Source of the DNA: Legionella birminghamensis
GTDB lineage: Bacteria > Pseudomonadota > Gammaproteobacteria > Legionellales > Legionellaceae
Reading direction: 5' to 3'
DNA length: 64,000 bases
NCBI RefSeq assembly: GCF_900452515.1
Contig: NZ_UGNW01000001.1
Span: forward strand, 620,001-684,000
Shown: piece by piece, positions 26,370-37,217 of the stretch
How the letters are laid out: each line of letters opens with the position of its first letter
How positions within the stretch are numbered: the first letter of the stretch is position 1
Position numbers and translations under genes: made by a program
The notes under the pieces: model-generated
Seen by the model: only the letters and a program-made list of their open reading frames with translations
Databases searched by the model: none
Told to the model about the DNA's origin: nothing

Positions 26370-27623
26370 TTACCCCAGGAAAAAATGCAGCATCTTGTAG
26401 GATAAAACCGTCAGTAGAGAAGCAGCGGGCAATGTCAGAATCCATGACATGAAAATGTTGCGGATCACTATTAAGTTTAAGGCGCCAATACCCCGGGCAA
26501 GCCCTACACCCAATACCGCACCCACCAAAGTCTGAGTGGCTGAAACCGGAATGCCGGTGCTGGTCGCAACAACTACGGTTGTAGCAGCTGCCAGTGTTGC
26601 GGCGAAAGCCCGGCTGGGGGTCAAGGCAGTGATTGAGCTGCCTACTGTTTCAATAACCTTACGGCCATACATTAAAAATCCGACAATAACGCCGAAACAT
26701 CCCAGGAAAATAATCCATACGGGATATTGAGTAACGGAGATGGGTGTATTTGCCTGGGTAATCAGGCTATGGATAATAGTCAGCGGGCCTACTGCCAGAG
26801 ACACATCATTCGCTCCATGTGCAAAAACCATGGCGCAGGCGGTCAATGCCATCAATACTGCGAAATACTTTTCTACCTGCAAAAAGCGTTCACGGCGCCT
26901 GATTTTAGGCACTTCAGGGATTCTGCGGATAAAAATTATTCCAATTATTGTAATTACAATGCTGGTGGCCAGAGTGACAGCGAGATCCTGCTTTAAATTA
27001 AGATGAATATCAAAATGATTCAAGCCCTTAAAAACCGTAATAAATGAAAGCACGGAGCCAATCAGGAAAAGGTAGATTGGAATATATAATTTGGCTTTTT
27101 CCAGCGGATCGCTCTTAATGAAAATCGTTTGCTGGATACTGATAAACAAAGTGTAGGCTGTGATTCCGGCTATAAGCGGAGAGGTAACCCAACCTGCGGC
27201 AATACGGTAGACCTGTGACCATTGAATGGCATCCATTCCCAGAACCACACTGCCAAAGCCGACCATCGAGCCGACAATCGCATTGGTAATGGAAACTGGA
27301 AGTCCGAGATAGCTGGCCAGATTCATCCATATTGTACAAGCCAGGAGAACACTTAACATGCCCTCGATGAGAATTAAAGGCTGCTCTGATAATTCACTGC
27401 TGACAATAATCCCGTCACGCATGGTTTCAGTGACACCGCTGCCGCCAAGAAAGGCGCCGGCAAACTCAAAAATGATCGCAATAATCATCGCTTGCCGTAC
27501 AGTGACTGCTTTTGAGCCCATGGTGGTGCTCATGACATTGGCCAAATCGTTTGCGCCAACTCCCCAAGTCATGAGAAAACACAATGCAATAGCACCCAAA
27601 AGAAAAAATAAAGAATAATCCAT
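26370..27623 (-). CDS. PiT-family inorganic phosphate permease
   Basis: A 417-residue membrane protein with about ten helices and the two PiT signature repeats: GANDLANVMSTTMGSKA near the N-terminus (residues 23-39) and the related GANDVSLAVGPL in the second half (about residue 270). Family members import phosphate with H+ or Na+. It is 8 bp downstream of a DUF47 gene, the usual partner. Confidence 0.93.
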   Translation of the reverse strand: MDYSLFFLLGAIALCFLMTWGVGANDLANVMSTTMGSKAVTVRQAMIIAIIFEFAGAFLGGSGVTETMRDGIIVSSELSEQPLILIEGMLSVLLACTIWMNLASYLGLPVSITNAIVGSMVGFGSVVLGMDAIQWSQVYRIAAGWVTSPLIAGITAYTLFISIQQTIFIKSDPLEKAKLYIPIYLFLIGSVLSFITVFKGLNHFDIHLNLKQDLAVTLATSIVITIIGIIFIRRIPEVPKIRRRERFLQVEKYFAVLMALTACAMVFAHGANDVSLAVGPLTIIHSLITQANTPISVTQYPVWIIFLGCFGVIVGFLMYGRKVIETVGSSITALTPSRAFAATLAAATTVVVATSTGIPVSATQTLVGAVLGVGLARGIGALNLIVIRNIFMSWILTLPAASLLTVLSYKMLHFFLG

Positions 27624-27631
27624 AAGATATA

Positions 27632-28303
27632 CTACCTGGCGATAAGAATTTGTAATTTGCCGCCCACAGTTTGGGCATGATCAGCTAAATCACCAATCCA
27701 TTGGACCAGTTTATAAAGAAAGATCACTTCAATAGCTGGTAGATCCTGTTCAAGGTCAAAGATGCGGTGCCTGATATCCGCTAGTTTGTCATCACTATCG
27801 TGCTCGATTTCGTCCAGCGTCATAATCATTTCTTCAACGATTTTCACTTCGCTTCCACGAAATCCGCTTTCCAGCAATTCATCCAATTCATTGATAGCCT
27901 TACAAGCCTGTTTGGCTGCATCAAGACAGCGGTTCAGAAAGGGCATGAACAGGGGGGACAGCGCTGGAGGAATGACCATTTGCCTGCTAACAATCAAGCC
28001 TGCAATATCTTGTGCCTTGTTGGCGATTCTATCCTGTGCACTTAGCAGTTCGAGTAAATCAGTGCGTGAAACGGGTAGAAAAAGGCCGGTGGGTAAATGT
28101 AGGCGCAAGTCGCGTTTTATCAAATCCGCTTCTTTTTCCAGCGTTGATATTTTAAGCTTGATGTCATTAGCTGTTGACCAGTCAAGCTTCAAAACCGCTT
28201 CAAAAAAAGGCAAGAGCTGCTTAGCACACTGGGTTACTTTACGCATGTGCTGCTCAATTGGACGGATAGGTGAAGGTCCAAACATATTGAAAATACGTGT
28301 CAT
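27632..28303 (-). CDS. DUF47/PhoU-like phosphate transport accessory protein
   Basis: A 223-residue all-helical soluble protein of the TIGR00153/DUF47 group. It has the acidic metal-binding helices EKEADLIKRDLR and LDEIEHDSDDKLADIRHR, and the LLELLSAQDRIANKAQDIAG helix. Such proteins are encoded with PiT permeases and are thought to regulate them. It is first in the pit operon. Confidence 0.92.
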   Translation of the reverse strand: MTRIFNMFGPSPIRPIEQHMRKVTQCAKQLLPFFEAVLKLDWSTANDIKLKISTLEKEADLIKRDLRLHLPTGLFLPVSRTDLLELLSAQDRIANKAQDIAGLIVSRQMVIPPALSPLFMPFLNRCLDAAKQACKAINELDELLESGFRGSEVKIVEEMIMTLDEIEHDSDDKLADIRHRIFDLEQDLPAIEVIFLYKLVQWIGDLADHAQTVGGKLQILIAR

Positions 28304-28443
28304 GAAATTTGCTTGTCACCTTATTCGCGATGCCGCGATTATATACTTTTCATTGTATAAGATGCAATTTGCTATGAAAGTTTTTCATTATAATTTTGCA
28401 TGCTATTCTCAAAATGTCGGTAAAATAAACAGGAGTTGTGTCG

Positions 28444-29205
28444 ATGAGACGTTTTATATGGATATTATGGTTTTTAGCGGGAAGCCTTTTTGCTGCGCCT
28501 ATGGTTACAAAAGTAATAGAGCTCCATTACCAGCAGGCGGATACAGTTATTCATTTGATTAAGCCTTTGCTATCCCAGGGTGAGGCAATCAGCGGCAGCG
28601 GCCAGACCCTGGTTCTTAAAGTGACTCCTGAAACACTGACTCAGCTTCGCGGGGTTTTGCATAAACTGGATCAACCGCCTGTTACTTTTGAGATTACTGT
28701 ATTTCAGGGGGATCCTGACTGGTTAAGCACGCAGAACTCCAATACAATCAGCATAAGCACTTCCTCCAATCAAAATCAACAGCGCTATCAGTCGGTCAAG
28801 GTGATGAATGGCGAGTCAGCCTTTATCAGTACGGGAGAGGACCAACCGGTTATCAGCAATGTAGGGATCGGCTTCTGGAGCGCGGGTGTCAGTTATGACC
28901 GGCGTCTGGTTCAAACCGGGTTGCTGGTAGAGCCTTTGTTGCAGGGACAGAGAGTTAAACTCTCAGTCAAGCGAATTCGGGAGCAGGATACCCAGATTAG
29001 CGATCAAAGCTTTAACCAGCAGGAGGTAATGACTACCGTGATAGTGCCATTAAATGAATGGACGCCATTAGGTACCGCTCAGGGAGAACCGCCGGCGGAT
29101 AGCAATACAGAAGTTATTCGTGCAGGGACACCATTTACGCAAAACTCAACCCTATACATCAGGGTTAAGGTAGTAAGTAAAAGCAGCTCCGGGATTGAAA
29201 AATAA
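28444..29205 (+). CDS. Exported secretin-like N-domain protein
   Basis: A 253-residue protein with a signal peptide (about 1-18, ending LFAA). The KVIELHYQQADTVIHLIKPLL segment followed by the short beta-alpha repeat ending LDQPPVTFEI is typical of N0/N1 domains of type II or type III secretins. The remainder is beta-rich with a LVEPLLQGQRVKLSV strand, as in the pre-barrel part, but there is no complete secretin barrel. The ATG at 28444 has AGGAG 8 nt upstream; a GTG at 28438 is too close. It may be an accessory periplasmic piece of a secretion or pilus system (inference). Confidence 0.65.
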   Translation: MRRFIWILWFLAGSLFAAPMVTKVIELHYQQADTVIHLIKPLLSQGEAISGSGQTLVLKVTPETLTQLRGVLHKLDQPPVTFEITVFQGDPDWLSTQNSNTISISTSSNQNQQRYQSVKVMNGESAFISTGEDQPVISNVGIGFWSAGVSYDRRLVQTGLLVEPLLQGQRVKLSVKRIREQDTQISDQSFNQQEVMTTVIVPLNEWTPLGTAQGEPPADSNTEVIRAGTPFTQNSTLYIRVKVVSKSSSGIEK

Positions 29206-29223
29206 TTAAGAACTGCCTTTGAA

Positions 29224-29252
29224 TTACAGCCCCGCCAAACACGGGGCTGTAA
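29224..29252. terminator. Strong hairpin between convergent genes
   Basis: TTACAGCCCCG and CGGGGCTGTAA are perfect 11-bp arms around a 7-nt loop, between the secretin-like gene (ends 29205) and the convergent MATE gene (ends 29324). ATCAGTTTTAC follows on the plus strand. It probably acts as a terminator. Confidence 0.6.
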
Positions 29253-29323
29253 ATCAGTTTTACAAAAGATTGATTAGAGCATAGAGCGATATCTCATGCA
29301 ATTATTTAAGAGTCTAAAATACG

Positions 29324-30670
29324 TCAGTGCTGATAATGTTGAATTTTATACTTGAAACGCCAAAATAAAAGAAATACGCTGCTAACTGCACCAATCATCA
29401 TTCCCCACCAAAGCCCCGTGGTTTTCATATTGAATTGCATAGCGAAAAAATAGCCGATGGGTAAGGCAAGCAGCCAGAAACTGAAGATTGAAATCATCAA
29501 GGTGAACCGCGTGTCTTTTAAGCTTCTTAATGCGCCAAAGAGTGCAATCCGCACTGACTCCGCCATTTGGAACAAAGCAGCGACGGCAAGGATTCTTGCA
29601 GCATCGTGTATGATGGAATAATTTTCGGGTTTGCTGAGATCAAAATCGATAGAAATCAGAATATAGGGCAAGAACCAATAGCAAAGTGCCACCAGGAACA
29701 TAAACGCAAAAGAAAGGTTCATCCCCGCATACGCAGCTTTTTTAGCGGCCAGCGTCTCTCCCGCGCCCAGTAAATGTCCCATGCGAACCGTTATAGCCTG
29801 GGCAATTGAAAAAATAACCGACATCAGGGTACCCAGATATTGCATAGCAATCTGGTTAGCTGCCAATAATTGGCTGCCAAAAAAGCCCATAATCAGGGTC
29901 AGGGTGAAAAAGAAGCCGACTTCAATGCAGTACATAAACCCGATTGGGAAACCGATACGCAGCAGCTCGAACAGATAGGACGGCTTGCTGGTATTAAACA
30001 GTTTTTTGAAGTAGGGATGGTAGGATTTATCTATCAATAGATAAACTGTCAGCAAAATTACGGTAATCCAGTAACCAACCGTCATTCCCCAGCCAGCACC
30101 GGCGATCCCCAGTGCCGGCAGCCCCCATTTTCCAAAGATCAGCAAATAACTGAAAAGAATATTCATGGCGACATAGACCACACTGAATTTTAGAATGACT
30201 CTGGCATGGCCAAGCCCAATAATGATTTCAAATAATGCAGTCATAATAAAAGTGGGTAGCAGCCCCCAGCTGATGGCATGCAGATAAGCTTGTGCTGAGG
30301 AAACTACTGCCGGGCTTTGCCCCAAAACCAGAAAAACCGGTGCCATATTGCGGAAAATTAAAAAACTGGGGATAACCAGAATCAGCGCAAGCCAAAGGCC
30401 GTCTCTTACCACCCGCGTAATCCCCTGGTGATCTTCGGCACCATACTTATGAGCCACCAGGATGTTAATGGAGCTTAATGTTCCAAAGAGAATGACCACA
30501 AAAGTGCCAAATAACCAGCTGACTAAAGATCCGGCGGCCAGAATGTCAGGGCCTAAGCGGGAAAGAAAAACAGTTTCAAAAAAGAAAACCCCGGATTGCA
30601 GAATACCGGTCAAGGCCAGCGGGATTGCCAGCTTAATCAGAGGGGAATAGTCGTTTTTGAATCCATTCAT
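29324..30670 (-). CDS. MATE-family multidrug efflux protein
   Basis: A 448-residue polytopic protein with twelve predicted helices in two related halves, each starting with the MATE pattern (PLALTGILQSGVFFFETVFLS; the second half near PIGFMYCIEVGFFF). MATE proteins export cationic drugs or metabolites using Na+ or H+. The N-terminus MNGFKNDYSPLIKLAIPLA is normal. It is divergent from eno. Substrate unknown. Confidence 0.9.
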   Translation of the reverse strand: MNGFKNDYSPLIKLAIPLALTGILQSGVFFFETVFLSRLGPDILAAGSLVSWLFGTFVVILFGTLSSINILVAHKYGAEDHQGITRVVRDGLWLALILVIPSFLIFRNMAPVFLVLGQSPAVVSSAQAYLHAISWGLLPTFIMTALFEIIIGLGHARVILKFSVVYVAMNILFSYLLIFGKWGLPALGIAGAGWGMTVGYWITVILLTVYLLIDKSYHPYFKKLFNTSKPSYLFELLRIGFPIGFMYCIEVGFFFTLTLIMGFFGSQLLAANQIAMQYLGTLMSVIFSIAQAITVRMGHLLGAGETLAAKKAAYAGMNLSFAFMFLVALCYWFLPYILISIDFDLSKPENYSIIHDAARILAVAALFQMAESVRIALFGALRSLKDTRFTLMISIFSFWLLALPIGYFFAMQFNMKTTGLWWGMMIGAVSSVFLLFWRFKYKIQHYQH

Positions 30671-30834
30671 GGTATCAGGCCGATTTTAGTTTTTAATGGG
30701 ATTGCTGATTGAGTCATATTCAGTTTTTGTTATTCATTCATTATAGTAGCAAAGTCATTGCCAGGAAGTTTAATACCTTGACAATCCACGAGATTGACCA
30801 AACAATAGCGGCTTATTTGACATTATCAGGTTAA

Positions 30835-32100
<1,266 letters not shown>

Positions 32101-32122
32101 TACCTCGACTCTGGACTTGGGC

Positions 32123-32170
32123 TATAACTTTGCTGAACTGGACTCCACAAATCCATAAAGCAAAGTTATA
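32123..32170. promoter_or_regulatory. Inverted repeat between eno and ftsB
   Basis: TATAACTTTGCT (32123-32134) and AGCAAAGTTATA (32159-32170) are perfect 12-bp arms around a 24-nt loop. A stem this long in the short eno-ftsB gap could separate expression of the two genes or mark an mRNA end. There is no clear U-run. Confidence 0.5.
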
Positions 32171-32201
32171 CTGGAACAACCGCTTCTTTGATTACACGCA
32201 T

Positions 32202-32471
32202 ATGCGCTCAATTATTGTCATATTACTGGTAGCTCTCATCGGTCTGCAGTACAAACTGTGGCTCGGGGAGGGTAGTATTAGCCAATGGCGTCAGCTGGAT
32301 AATAAAATTGCTGAAAAAACAGTCGAGAACGAGCAACTGCTCGCGCGTAATCATGCTATTGAAGCTGATATTCTCGAATTGAAAAGCGGCGAGCAGGCTT
32401 TGGAGGAGCAGGCGCGTTTTGAGCTGGGTATGGTAAAGGATGATGAGGTGTATTATCAGTTCATTGAGTAA
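32202..32471 (+). CDS. ftsB: FtsB, cell-division protein
   Basis: An 89-residue bitopic protein with one N-terminal membrane helix (about residues 3-17, RSIIVILLVALIGLQYKLW), a coiled coil (about 30-70) and the FtsB end motif ARFELGMVKDDEVYYQ. It joins FtsL and FtsQ at the septum. The ATG at 32202 gives the normal length; a longer frame upstream is unlikely. Confidence 0.93.
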   Translation: MRSIIVILLVALIGLQYKLWLGEGSISQWRQLDNKIAEKTVENEQLLARNHAIEADILELKSGEQALEEQARFELGMVKDDEVYYQFIE

Positions 32472-32494
32472 TTTTGTCCTGCCTGATGACATGA

Positions 32495-33388
32495 CTAGCT
32501 AATAGGAATCCATTCCAGATTAGCAGGGACAAAAGGAGGGCTTTCCCATAAACTGATGACATAACCACCACCGCCCGAACCGGTAGGCTTTACGGCCAAG
32601 GCACCAAGATTCTGAAGATTTTGAATATGATGACCTAAATTCTCACTTATCAGCCCCCAGTCTTTAAAACATTGCCCGGCTTGCTGAATCGCATCGCTCA
32701 GCAGGGTTAAACTGGCAGGTGAGTAGTCCTCCTTTAGTGCCTTGCGGCATTTATCAACCGCGTCCTGCATGGACAAATCAATGGCTTCTGCCTGAGCGCT
32801 ATTGGATTGCCACAACTGATTGACCTGGTTGATGCAGTGCGAAGTGAAGCCTATTTGCCCGCAAGATGATAAATACCAGACAGGCTTCCATTTTTGGACC
32901 ATCGGGCTTACCTGACCTTGTTTAAAGGCAATACCTGACTCAGCCGAAACGCCAGCGATATCCAAACCGCTGCTTTTGCCATGAAAGAGGTTTTCGAGAT
33001 TTTTTGCAAAAAGAGAAGTGGTTTCAGGCGTGATCAGCTTTTGCGCCGCGAACCAGCGTGCCATTGCCACACAAAGGGCTGCGGATGCACCCATCCCCAC
33101 ACCAACCGGAATGTTGCAATGCAGGTGAAAATGCCCAGTTAAACGATTTAAAGATTGGCCCAGCAATTGTTGACCCTGTTCGAGCACGCTCCAGAATAGA
33201 AGGTGCATGTCAGCGCCATTGGGACCTTCATAATTGGCGCTAAGCTCTGAATCCGAGGGTTTATAGCTGAATATCAGCTTTTTTTCCTTAATTGGGAATA
33301 CTAGTGCGCTATGGCCTCTCAATACAGCGTGTTCACCCGCTAAAATCCATTTGCCATACGTTGTTGTTTGAAACTCATAGTACGTCAT
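32495..33388 (-). CDS. GHMP kinase, probable mevalonate kinase
   Basis: A 297-residue GHMP kinase. It has YGKWILAGEHAVLRG (about residues 11-25), the ATP-binding loop PVGVGMGASAALCVA (about 97-111), a catalytic-site DIAG stretch (SGLDIAGVS) and the C-terminal KPTGSGGGGYVISL motif. Being translated from inside the end of the diphosphomevalonate decarboxylase gene (14-bp overlap), it most likely phosphorylates mevalonate. A TTG three codons upstream is an alternative start. Confidence 0.85.
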   Translation of the reverse strand: MTYYEFQTTTYGKWILAGEHAVLRGHSALVFPIKEKKLIFSYKPSDSELSANYEGPNGADMHLLFWSVLEQGQQLLGQSLNRLTGHFHLHCNIPVGVGMGASAALCVAMARWFAAQKLITPETTSLFAKNLENLFHGKSSGLDIAGVSAESGIAFKQGQVSPMVQKWKPVWYLSSCGQIGFTSHCINQVNQLWQSNSAQAEAIDLSMQDAVDKCRKALKEDYSPASLTLLSDAIQQAGQCFKDWGLISENLGHHIQNLQNLGALAVKPTGSGGGGYVISLWESPPFVPANLEWIPIS

Positions 33389-34322
33389 AATTTCCAACCA
33401 AATGTTGTTGTTTAAAGCGCTGAGCCAGCTCTTCTTGATCCGGGCGATAAAGCAAATGGATATTCGGGCCAGCGTCCATAGTTACAATAGGACCATCACC
33501 TTCTTTTTCCCATAGCATCTGTAAAGATTTTAGCAGGGATTTACTATTTGGGGTCATATAGCTGAATGGTTTTTCACAGGTAGCAAATAATTGGTGCATA
33601 TCATGAAATTCGCGCCAGCAAATCTGATAGATATCTGCCCAGTTTTGCGCTTGCAAGGCATTCAGCAGAACTTTGAGATTTTCTATTGCTCTTTGCGGAC
33701 GGGTTGCATAATGAATGCTGGTTTTAACCAGGCGATGCGCTTCACTGGAAGCGATTTTTTTTTCTTCCCGACTAATGACAATCACCTGGTGCAGTAATTG
33801 GTGATAGGGCAGATCAATCGCCTTTACGCTATCCTCCTGCCAGAGGGCCCAAGGGGCAAAAAAAGAGCGGCAGGAAGACCCTGAACCCTGGCGGCTGAGG
33901 TTTGCTGCCTCAGCAATGGGCGGCAGCGGAATATCTTTTAATTCACAAAGCGCCCGAATAGCGCATTTGGTAAGTGCGGCAAAGCTTGATGCAGAACTTG
34001 CCAGACCGCTTCCATGGGGAAAATTATTGGAGGAACGCACCAGGAAAGAGCCTTTATAGTTGAAATGATCTTTCAAAAAAGCCAGGTGTTTCAGGAAGCG
34101 TTTCTGCGAAGCAAGTGATAACTCAAAAGGCATGGCTCCCGGTAAATGCAGGGGTTCCCAAAAGTCTTCCCTGCCTGAATGGGTATCCAGCGTGACATTG
34201 CTTAATAAATTGGTGAGGGTATAGGACAGGGACGGATTAGCCGGCAGGTTGCTGTTATCATCCTTTTTTCCCATGTATTTAATAAGGGCTATATTTGCCG
34301 GTGCCTGAGCAAACCACTGCAT
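33375..34322 (-). CDS. mvaD: Diphosphomevalonate decarboxylase
   Basis: A 315-residue GHMP-superfamily enzyme. It begins with APANIALIKYMGKKD, has the phosphate loop PHGSGLASSASSFAALT (about residues 103-119), SRQGSGSSCRSFF (about 142-154) and a VTMDAGPN motif containing the aspartate near residue 283. It forms isopentenyl diphosphate. Together with the adjacent kinase and the HMG-CoA reductase/kinase pair at 43.7-45.8 kb it makes most of a mevalonate pathway. Confidence 0.93.
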   Translation of the reverse strand: MQWFAQAPANIALIKYMGKKDDNSNLPANPSLSYTLTNLLSNVTLDTHSGREDFWEPLHLPGAMPFELSLASQKRFLKHLAFLKDHFNYKGSFLVRSSNNFPHGSGLASSASSFAALTKCAIRALCELKDIPLPPIAEAANLSRQGSGSSCRSFFAPWALWQEDSVKAIDLPYHQLLHQVIVISREEKKIASSEAHRLVKTSIHYATRPQRAIENLKVLLNALQAQNWADIYQICWREFHDMHQLFATCEKPFSYMTPNSKSLLKSLQMLWEKEGDGPIVTMDAGPNIHLLYRPDQEELAQRFKQQHLVGNYDVL

Positions 34323-34339
34323 GATTATTCTCCTCGCAG

Positions 34340-34993
34340 TTAATGACCGGGGACGTCATTCCAAAGTATTTTATGCAGCTGAATCTGAAATCTGACTGGC
34401 AGGCGATCCGCCACAATCCAGTCCGCTAAAGTTGTTGCCGGCAACTCTTTCCAGCTGGGTGAATACAGTATCTGAGTGCGTTCGTGCAAGCGATACTCCA
34501 TTAAAAGCTGGTTTGCCCATTCATAATCGTTACGGCTGCATAACACAAATTTTATTTGATCAGAGGGTTTTAAGTGATCAAGGTTGCTTAATAAGTTTTT
34601 ACCGCATTCCCCTGAGTCTGGTGTCTTCAAATCCATTACAATCATCACCCGCTGGTCCACTTCTTTTATATCGCGCGCGCCGCTGGTTTCCAGGGAAACA
34701 TGATAGCCGGCATCGCATAGCTGCTGCATCAGTGGTAAACATCCGGGTTGCGCCAGAGGTTCACCGCCGGTTACACAGACATGAGTGCAACCGAAACTGG
34801 CTACTTTCTCAAGAATAGCAGATATTTCATGGAGCTCACCGCCGCTAAACGCATAGGCCGTATCGCAGTATTGGCAGCGAAGCGGGCAACCTGTTAGACG
34901 AATAAAAACTGTCGGCAACCCGACAGTCGTTGATTCACCCTGTAAAGAATGGAATATTTCAGTAATACGCAGTTGATTGTTTAACTTGGTCAT
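34340..34993 (-). CDS. queE: 7-carboxy-7-deazaguanine synthase QueE
   Basis: A 217-residue radical-SAM enzyme. It has the N-terminal IFHSLQGES, the cluster motif CPLRCQYC (CxxxCxxC, about residues 36-43) followed by DTAYAFSGGE, and THVCVTGGEPLAQPG. QueE makes the 7-deazaguanine core of queuosine and related compounds. ATGA overlap with cpoB (34990-34993) suggests cotranscription with pal-cpoB. Confidence 0.94.
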   Translation of the reverse strand: MTKLNNQLRITEIFHSLQGESTTVGLPTVFIRLTGCPLRCQYCDTAYAFSGGELHEISAILEKVASFGCTHVCVTGGEPLAQPGCLPLMQQLCDAGYHVSLETSGARDIKEVDQRVMIVMDLKTPDSGECGKNLLSNLDHLKPSDQIKFVLCSRNDYEWANQLLMEYRLHERTQILYSPSWKELPATTLADWIVADRLPVRFQIQLHKILWNDVPGH

Positions 34994-35934
34994 GAGGCAC
35001 TAAGTGAATGTAATTTAGCCAAAGCGAGTTGCGCTGTGGGAGTGTCAGGGTAATTCTTTAAAACTTGCTGCAGACTTTGCTTGGCTTCGATTTCTTTGCC
35101 TGAAGCGGCTTGAGCATAGCCAATTTTCAAAGTGCAGGCGGCTGCCTTGCTGGAAGAAGGAAATTGTTTCAGCACTACTTCAAAATGGTTAATCGCCTCA
35201 TTGTAGTTTTTCTTGACCATATAAAGTTCGCCCAGCCAGTAATGGGCATTTGCGGTATACCCGCCATGCGGGTATTGGGTAACAAAAGTAGTCATTGACG
35301 CTAAGGCATCGTCAAAATGCCTGGATTTTACTAATTCATAAGCCGCTAGGTAGCTCAATTGTTCGTCGGCTGGATTATTTTTAGCAGAGGGAACTGCTGC
35401 AGGATTTATTTCAGTAATGGCGGTGTTGACTGCTTGAATGGGTTTTGCCGAATTGGTGGACACAGCTTGTGTCGGGGTTTTGCTAACAGTGGGTGCTGCT
35501 TTGCTTGCCAGATTTAGTTCAGATGAATTTTCATTCCTGGCGATTGATTTCGTCTGCATATTATTGCTCAGACGTGAATCGAGATCTTTATAAAACGATA
35601 ACTGTTGTTGCTGAAGCTGTTTTAATTCATGGGCCTGCACTTCAAGTTGGCCGCGAAGCTCCTGGATTTCCTGCTTCATGCCTTGCAGCCTGTCTAATAA
35701 CTCTGCGTTTTCGCTATGAGTCAGCTCATTATCCTGAGCCAGAGCGATTTCTTCCTCAGGATAACTATCATCCAGTTGTGCTTTGGCAACAGGTTGTTGT
35801 TCCATATCAGCCTGCTGTTCATCGAGAATCGCAAAGTTTTCGCTGTCATCCACTACAGGCGCTTCTGCAGCAACCTGTAGGGGTAGTAATCCAGCAAAAC
35901 ACAAGGCGAGAATGCGATGCTTCATTTGAATCAT
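34990..35934 (-). CDS. cpoB: CpoB/YbgF, Tol-Pal associated periplasmic protein
   Basis: A 314-residue exported protein (signal peptide about 1-23, ending VAAE). An acidic stretch is followed by a coiled coil (about residues 75-120, EIQELRGQLEVQAHELKQL), a Pro/Ala/Thr-rich linker, and three TPR-like repeats in the last 130 residues (AYELVKSRHFDDAL, YWLGELYMVKKNYNEAINHF). CpoB couples the Tol-Pal system to peptidoglycan synthesis. ATGA overlap with pal. Confidence 0.92.
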   Translation of the reverse strand: MIQMKHRILALCFAGLLPLQVAAEAPVVDDSENFAILDEQQADMEQQPVAKAQLDDSYPEEEIALAQDNELTHSENAELLDRLQGMKQEIQELRGQLEVQAHELKQLQQQQLSFYKDLDSRLSNNMQTKSIARNENSSELNLASKAAPTVSKTPTQAVSTNSAKPIQAVNTAITEINPAAVPSAKNNPADEQLSYLAAYELVKSRHFDDALASMTTFVTQYPHGGYTANAHYWLGELYMVKKNYNEAINHFEVVLKQFPSSSKAAACTLKIGYAQAASGKEIEAKQSLQQVLKNYPDTPTAQLALAKLHSLSAS

Positions 35935-36461
35935 CTTGTAGCCTCATAAATAAATTCTACACGACGATTTTGCATGTGCGATCCTTCGTCGTGGCCAAAA
36001 TTAGCGGGGCGCTCTTTACCATAGCTGACAACCCGTATTTGCTGTCTGCTCACGCCTGCCATACGCATTAATTCTGCAACGGTATTAGCCCGACGCTCGC
36101 CTAATGCAATGTTATATTCGCGGCTGCCGCGTTCATCAGTGTGACCAGCCAGGAGAACACGCGCTCCGGGATGGGATTTTAAATAATCCGATTGCGCATT
36201 TAAAGAGGCCATGTATTTGGGTGCAAAGGTGGAATCGTCATAAGAGAATAAATATAACTGATTATGCGGCGCTTGTGTCGTGTATGATTCACCTGGCTCC
36301 TGGCCCGCAAAGCGAGTAAATTGTCCCAAACCGTGTGCGGAAGCGTCACTGTCACCCATACCGGAATAATCACCAGCGCTGCCGGGGGTTTTTGAACAGG
36401 ATGCCAGCAGGACGATGCTTGCTGCAACCAGTCCCAATTTTAAAAATGATTTAGCTCTCAT
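35931..36461 (-). CDS. pal: Pal, peptidoglycan-associated lipoprotein
   Basis: A 176-residue outer-membrane lipoprotein. The signal peptide has the lipobox LASC (about residues 19-22) and the C-terminal OmpA-like domain has VLLAGHTDERGSREYNIALGE and RRANTV, with the diaminopimelate-binding aspartate and arginine. It anchors the outer membrane to peptidoglycan with Tol proteins. No tolB lies upstream within the window; an MCE cluster is found there instead. Confidence 0.94.
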   Translation of the reverse strand: MRAKSFLKLGLVAASIVLLASCSKTPGSAGDYSGMGDSDASAHGLGQFTRFAGQEPGESYTTQAPHNQLYLFSYDDSTFAPKYMASLNAQSDYLKSHPGARVLLAGHTDERGSREYNIALGERRANTVAELMRMAGVSRQQIRVVSYGKERPANFGHDEGSHMQNRRVEFIYEATR

Positions 36462-36601
36462 CCTTTTCTCTCCTTCTTATTCTTGGTTACAAATATTATT
36501 CGGGGATCAAAAATTTAATTCGCCCTAATGGCGTGCCATTGTACAATTGTTTTTGTATTTCCGCCATGGTTTTAAGAATGGATTAGGGTATCCATAAGTC
36601 T

Positions 36602-37216
36602 TCAGGTTAAATGGGAGTCATTCCTGACGTGAGTCAATACAAACTCTGTAACAGCCTCTGTAAACAAACCGGTAGCCTGGTTAGCAGCGATTACGCCGCC
36701 ATAAGGGGTATCACTTGGGCATGGCACATGTAGTTCGATTATTTTCGATGCAATAATTCGATTATCACTGACATGAGTCAAAACAATTTTGACGGTCAAA
36801 TCAAGCTGGCTCGGTTTCTTCAGAAAACTTTGCTGCAATTCCAATAGCTGTGTATCGAGGCGATAATCGGTTAATTCTGAGGTTGCTGTTGAAGCCACTG
36901 CATAGAAATATCCGCTTTTCTGTAAGCTTTGCACCATCAAAGGCAAAAGCATATCTGCAGGGGGCCCCATCCAGGCATTGTGTACAAAACTGGTGACTTC
37001 AAATGGCTTATCAGTGTAAAGCATTTCCTCTGTATCATAACCAGTGGCTGCATCCGGATGAGTGATCAAAATAGAAGCATGCACAGGTTTTTGGGCAACA
37101 ACCTTTCGGCTAAAGCTATCCAGCTTATATTCATTAGTGACTGTTGGTTTGACGGCACAGCCCTGTAAAAACAACAAGCCGGCAGCAATGCTGAAGCGTT
37201 GGATTAATTTATTCAA
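36602..37216 (-). CDS. ABC-transport auxiliary lipoprotein (PqiC-like)
   Basis: A 204-residue lipoprotein with a signal peptide and lipobox LQGC (about residues 17-20). The body resembles the PqiC/DUF330 type that partners MCE systems: an early YKLD segment, [23 protein letters not shown] (in part) and a basic, helical C-terminus. The start is TTG with AGGAGAG 4 nt upstream and only 1 bp after the MCE gene stop, so it is the last gene of the MCE operon. Confidence 0.8.
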   Translation of the reverse strand: MNKLIQRFSIAAGLLFLQGCAVKPTVTNEYKLDSFSRKVVAQKPVHASILITHPDAATGYDTEEMLYTDKPFEVTSFVHNAWMGPPADMLLPLMVQSLQKSGYFYAVASTATSELTDYRLDTQLLELQQSFLKKPSQLDLTVKIVLTHVSDNRIIASKIIELHVPCPSDTPYGGVIAANQATGLFTEAVTEFVLTHVRNDSHLT

Positions 37217-37217
37217 G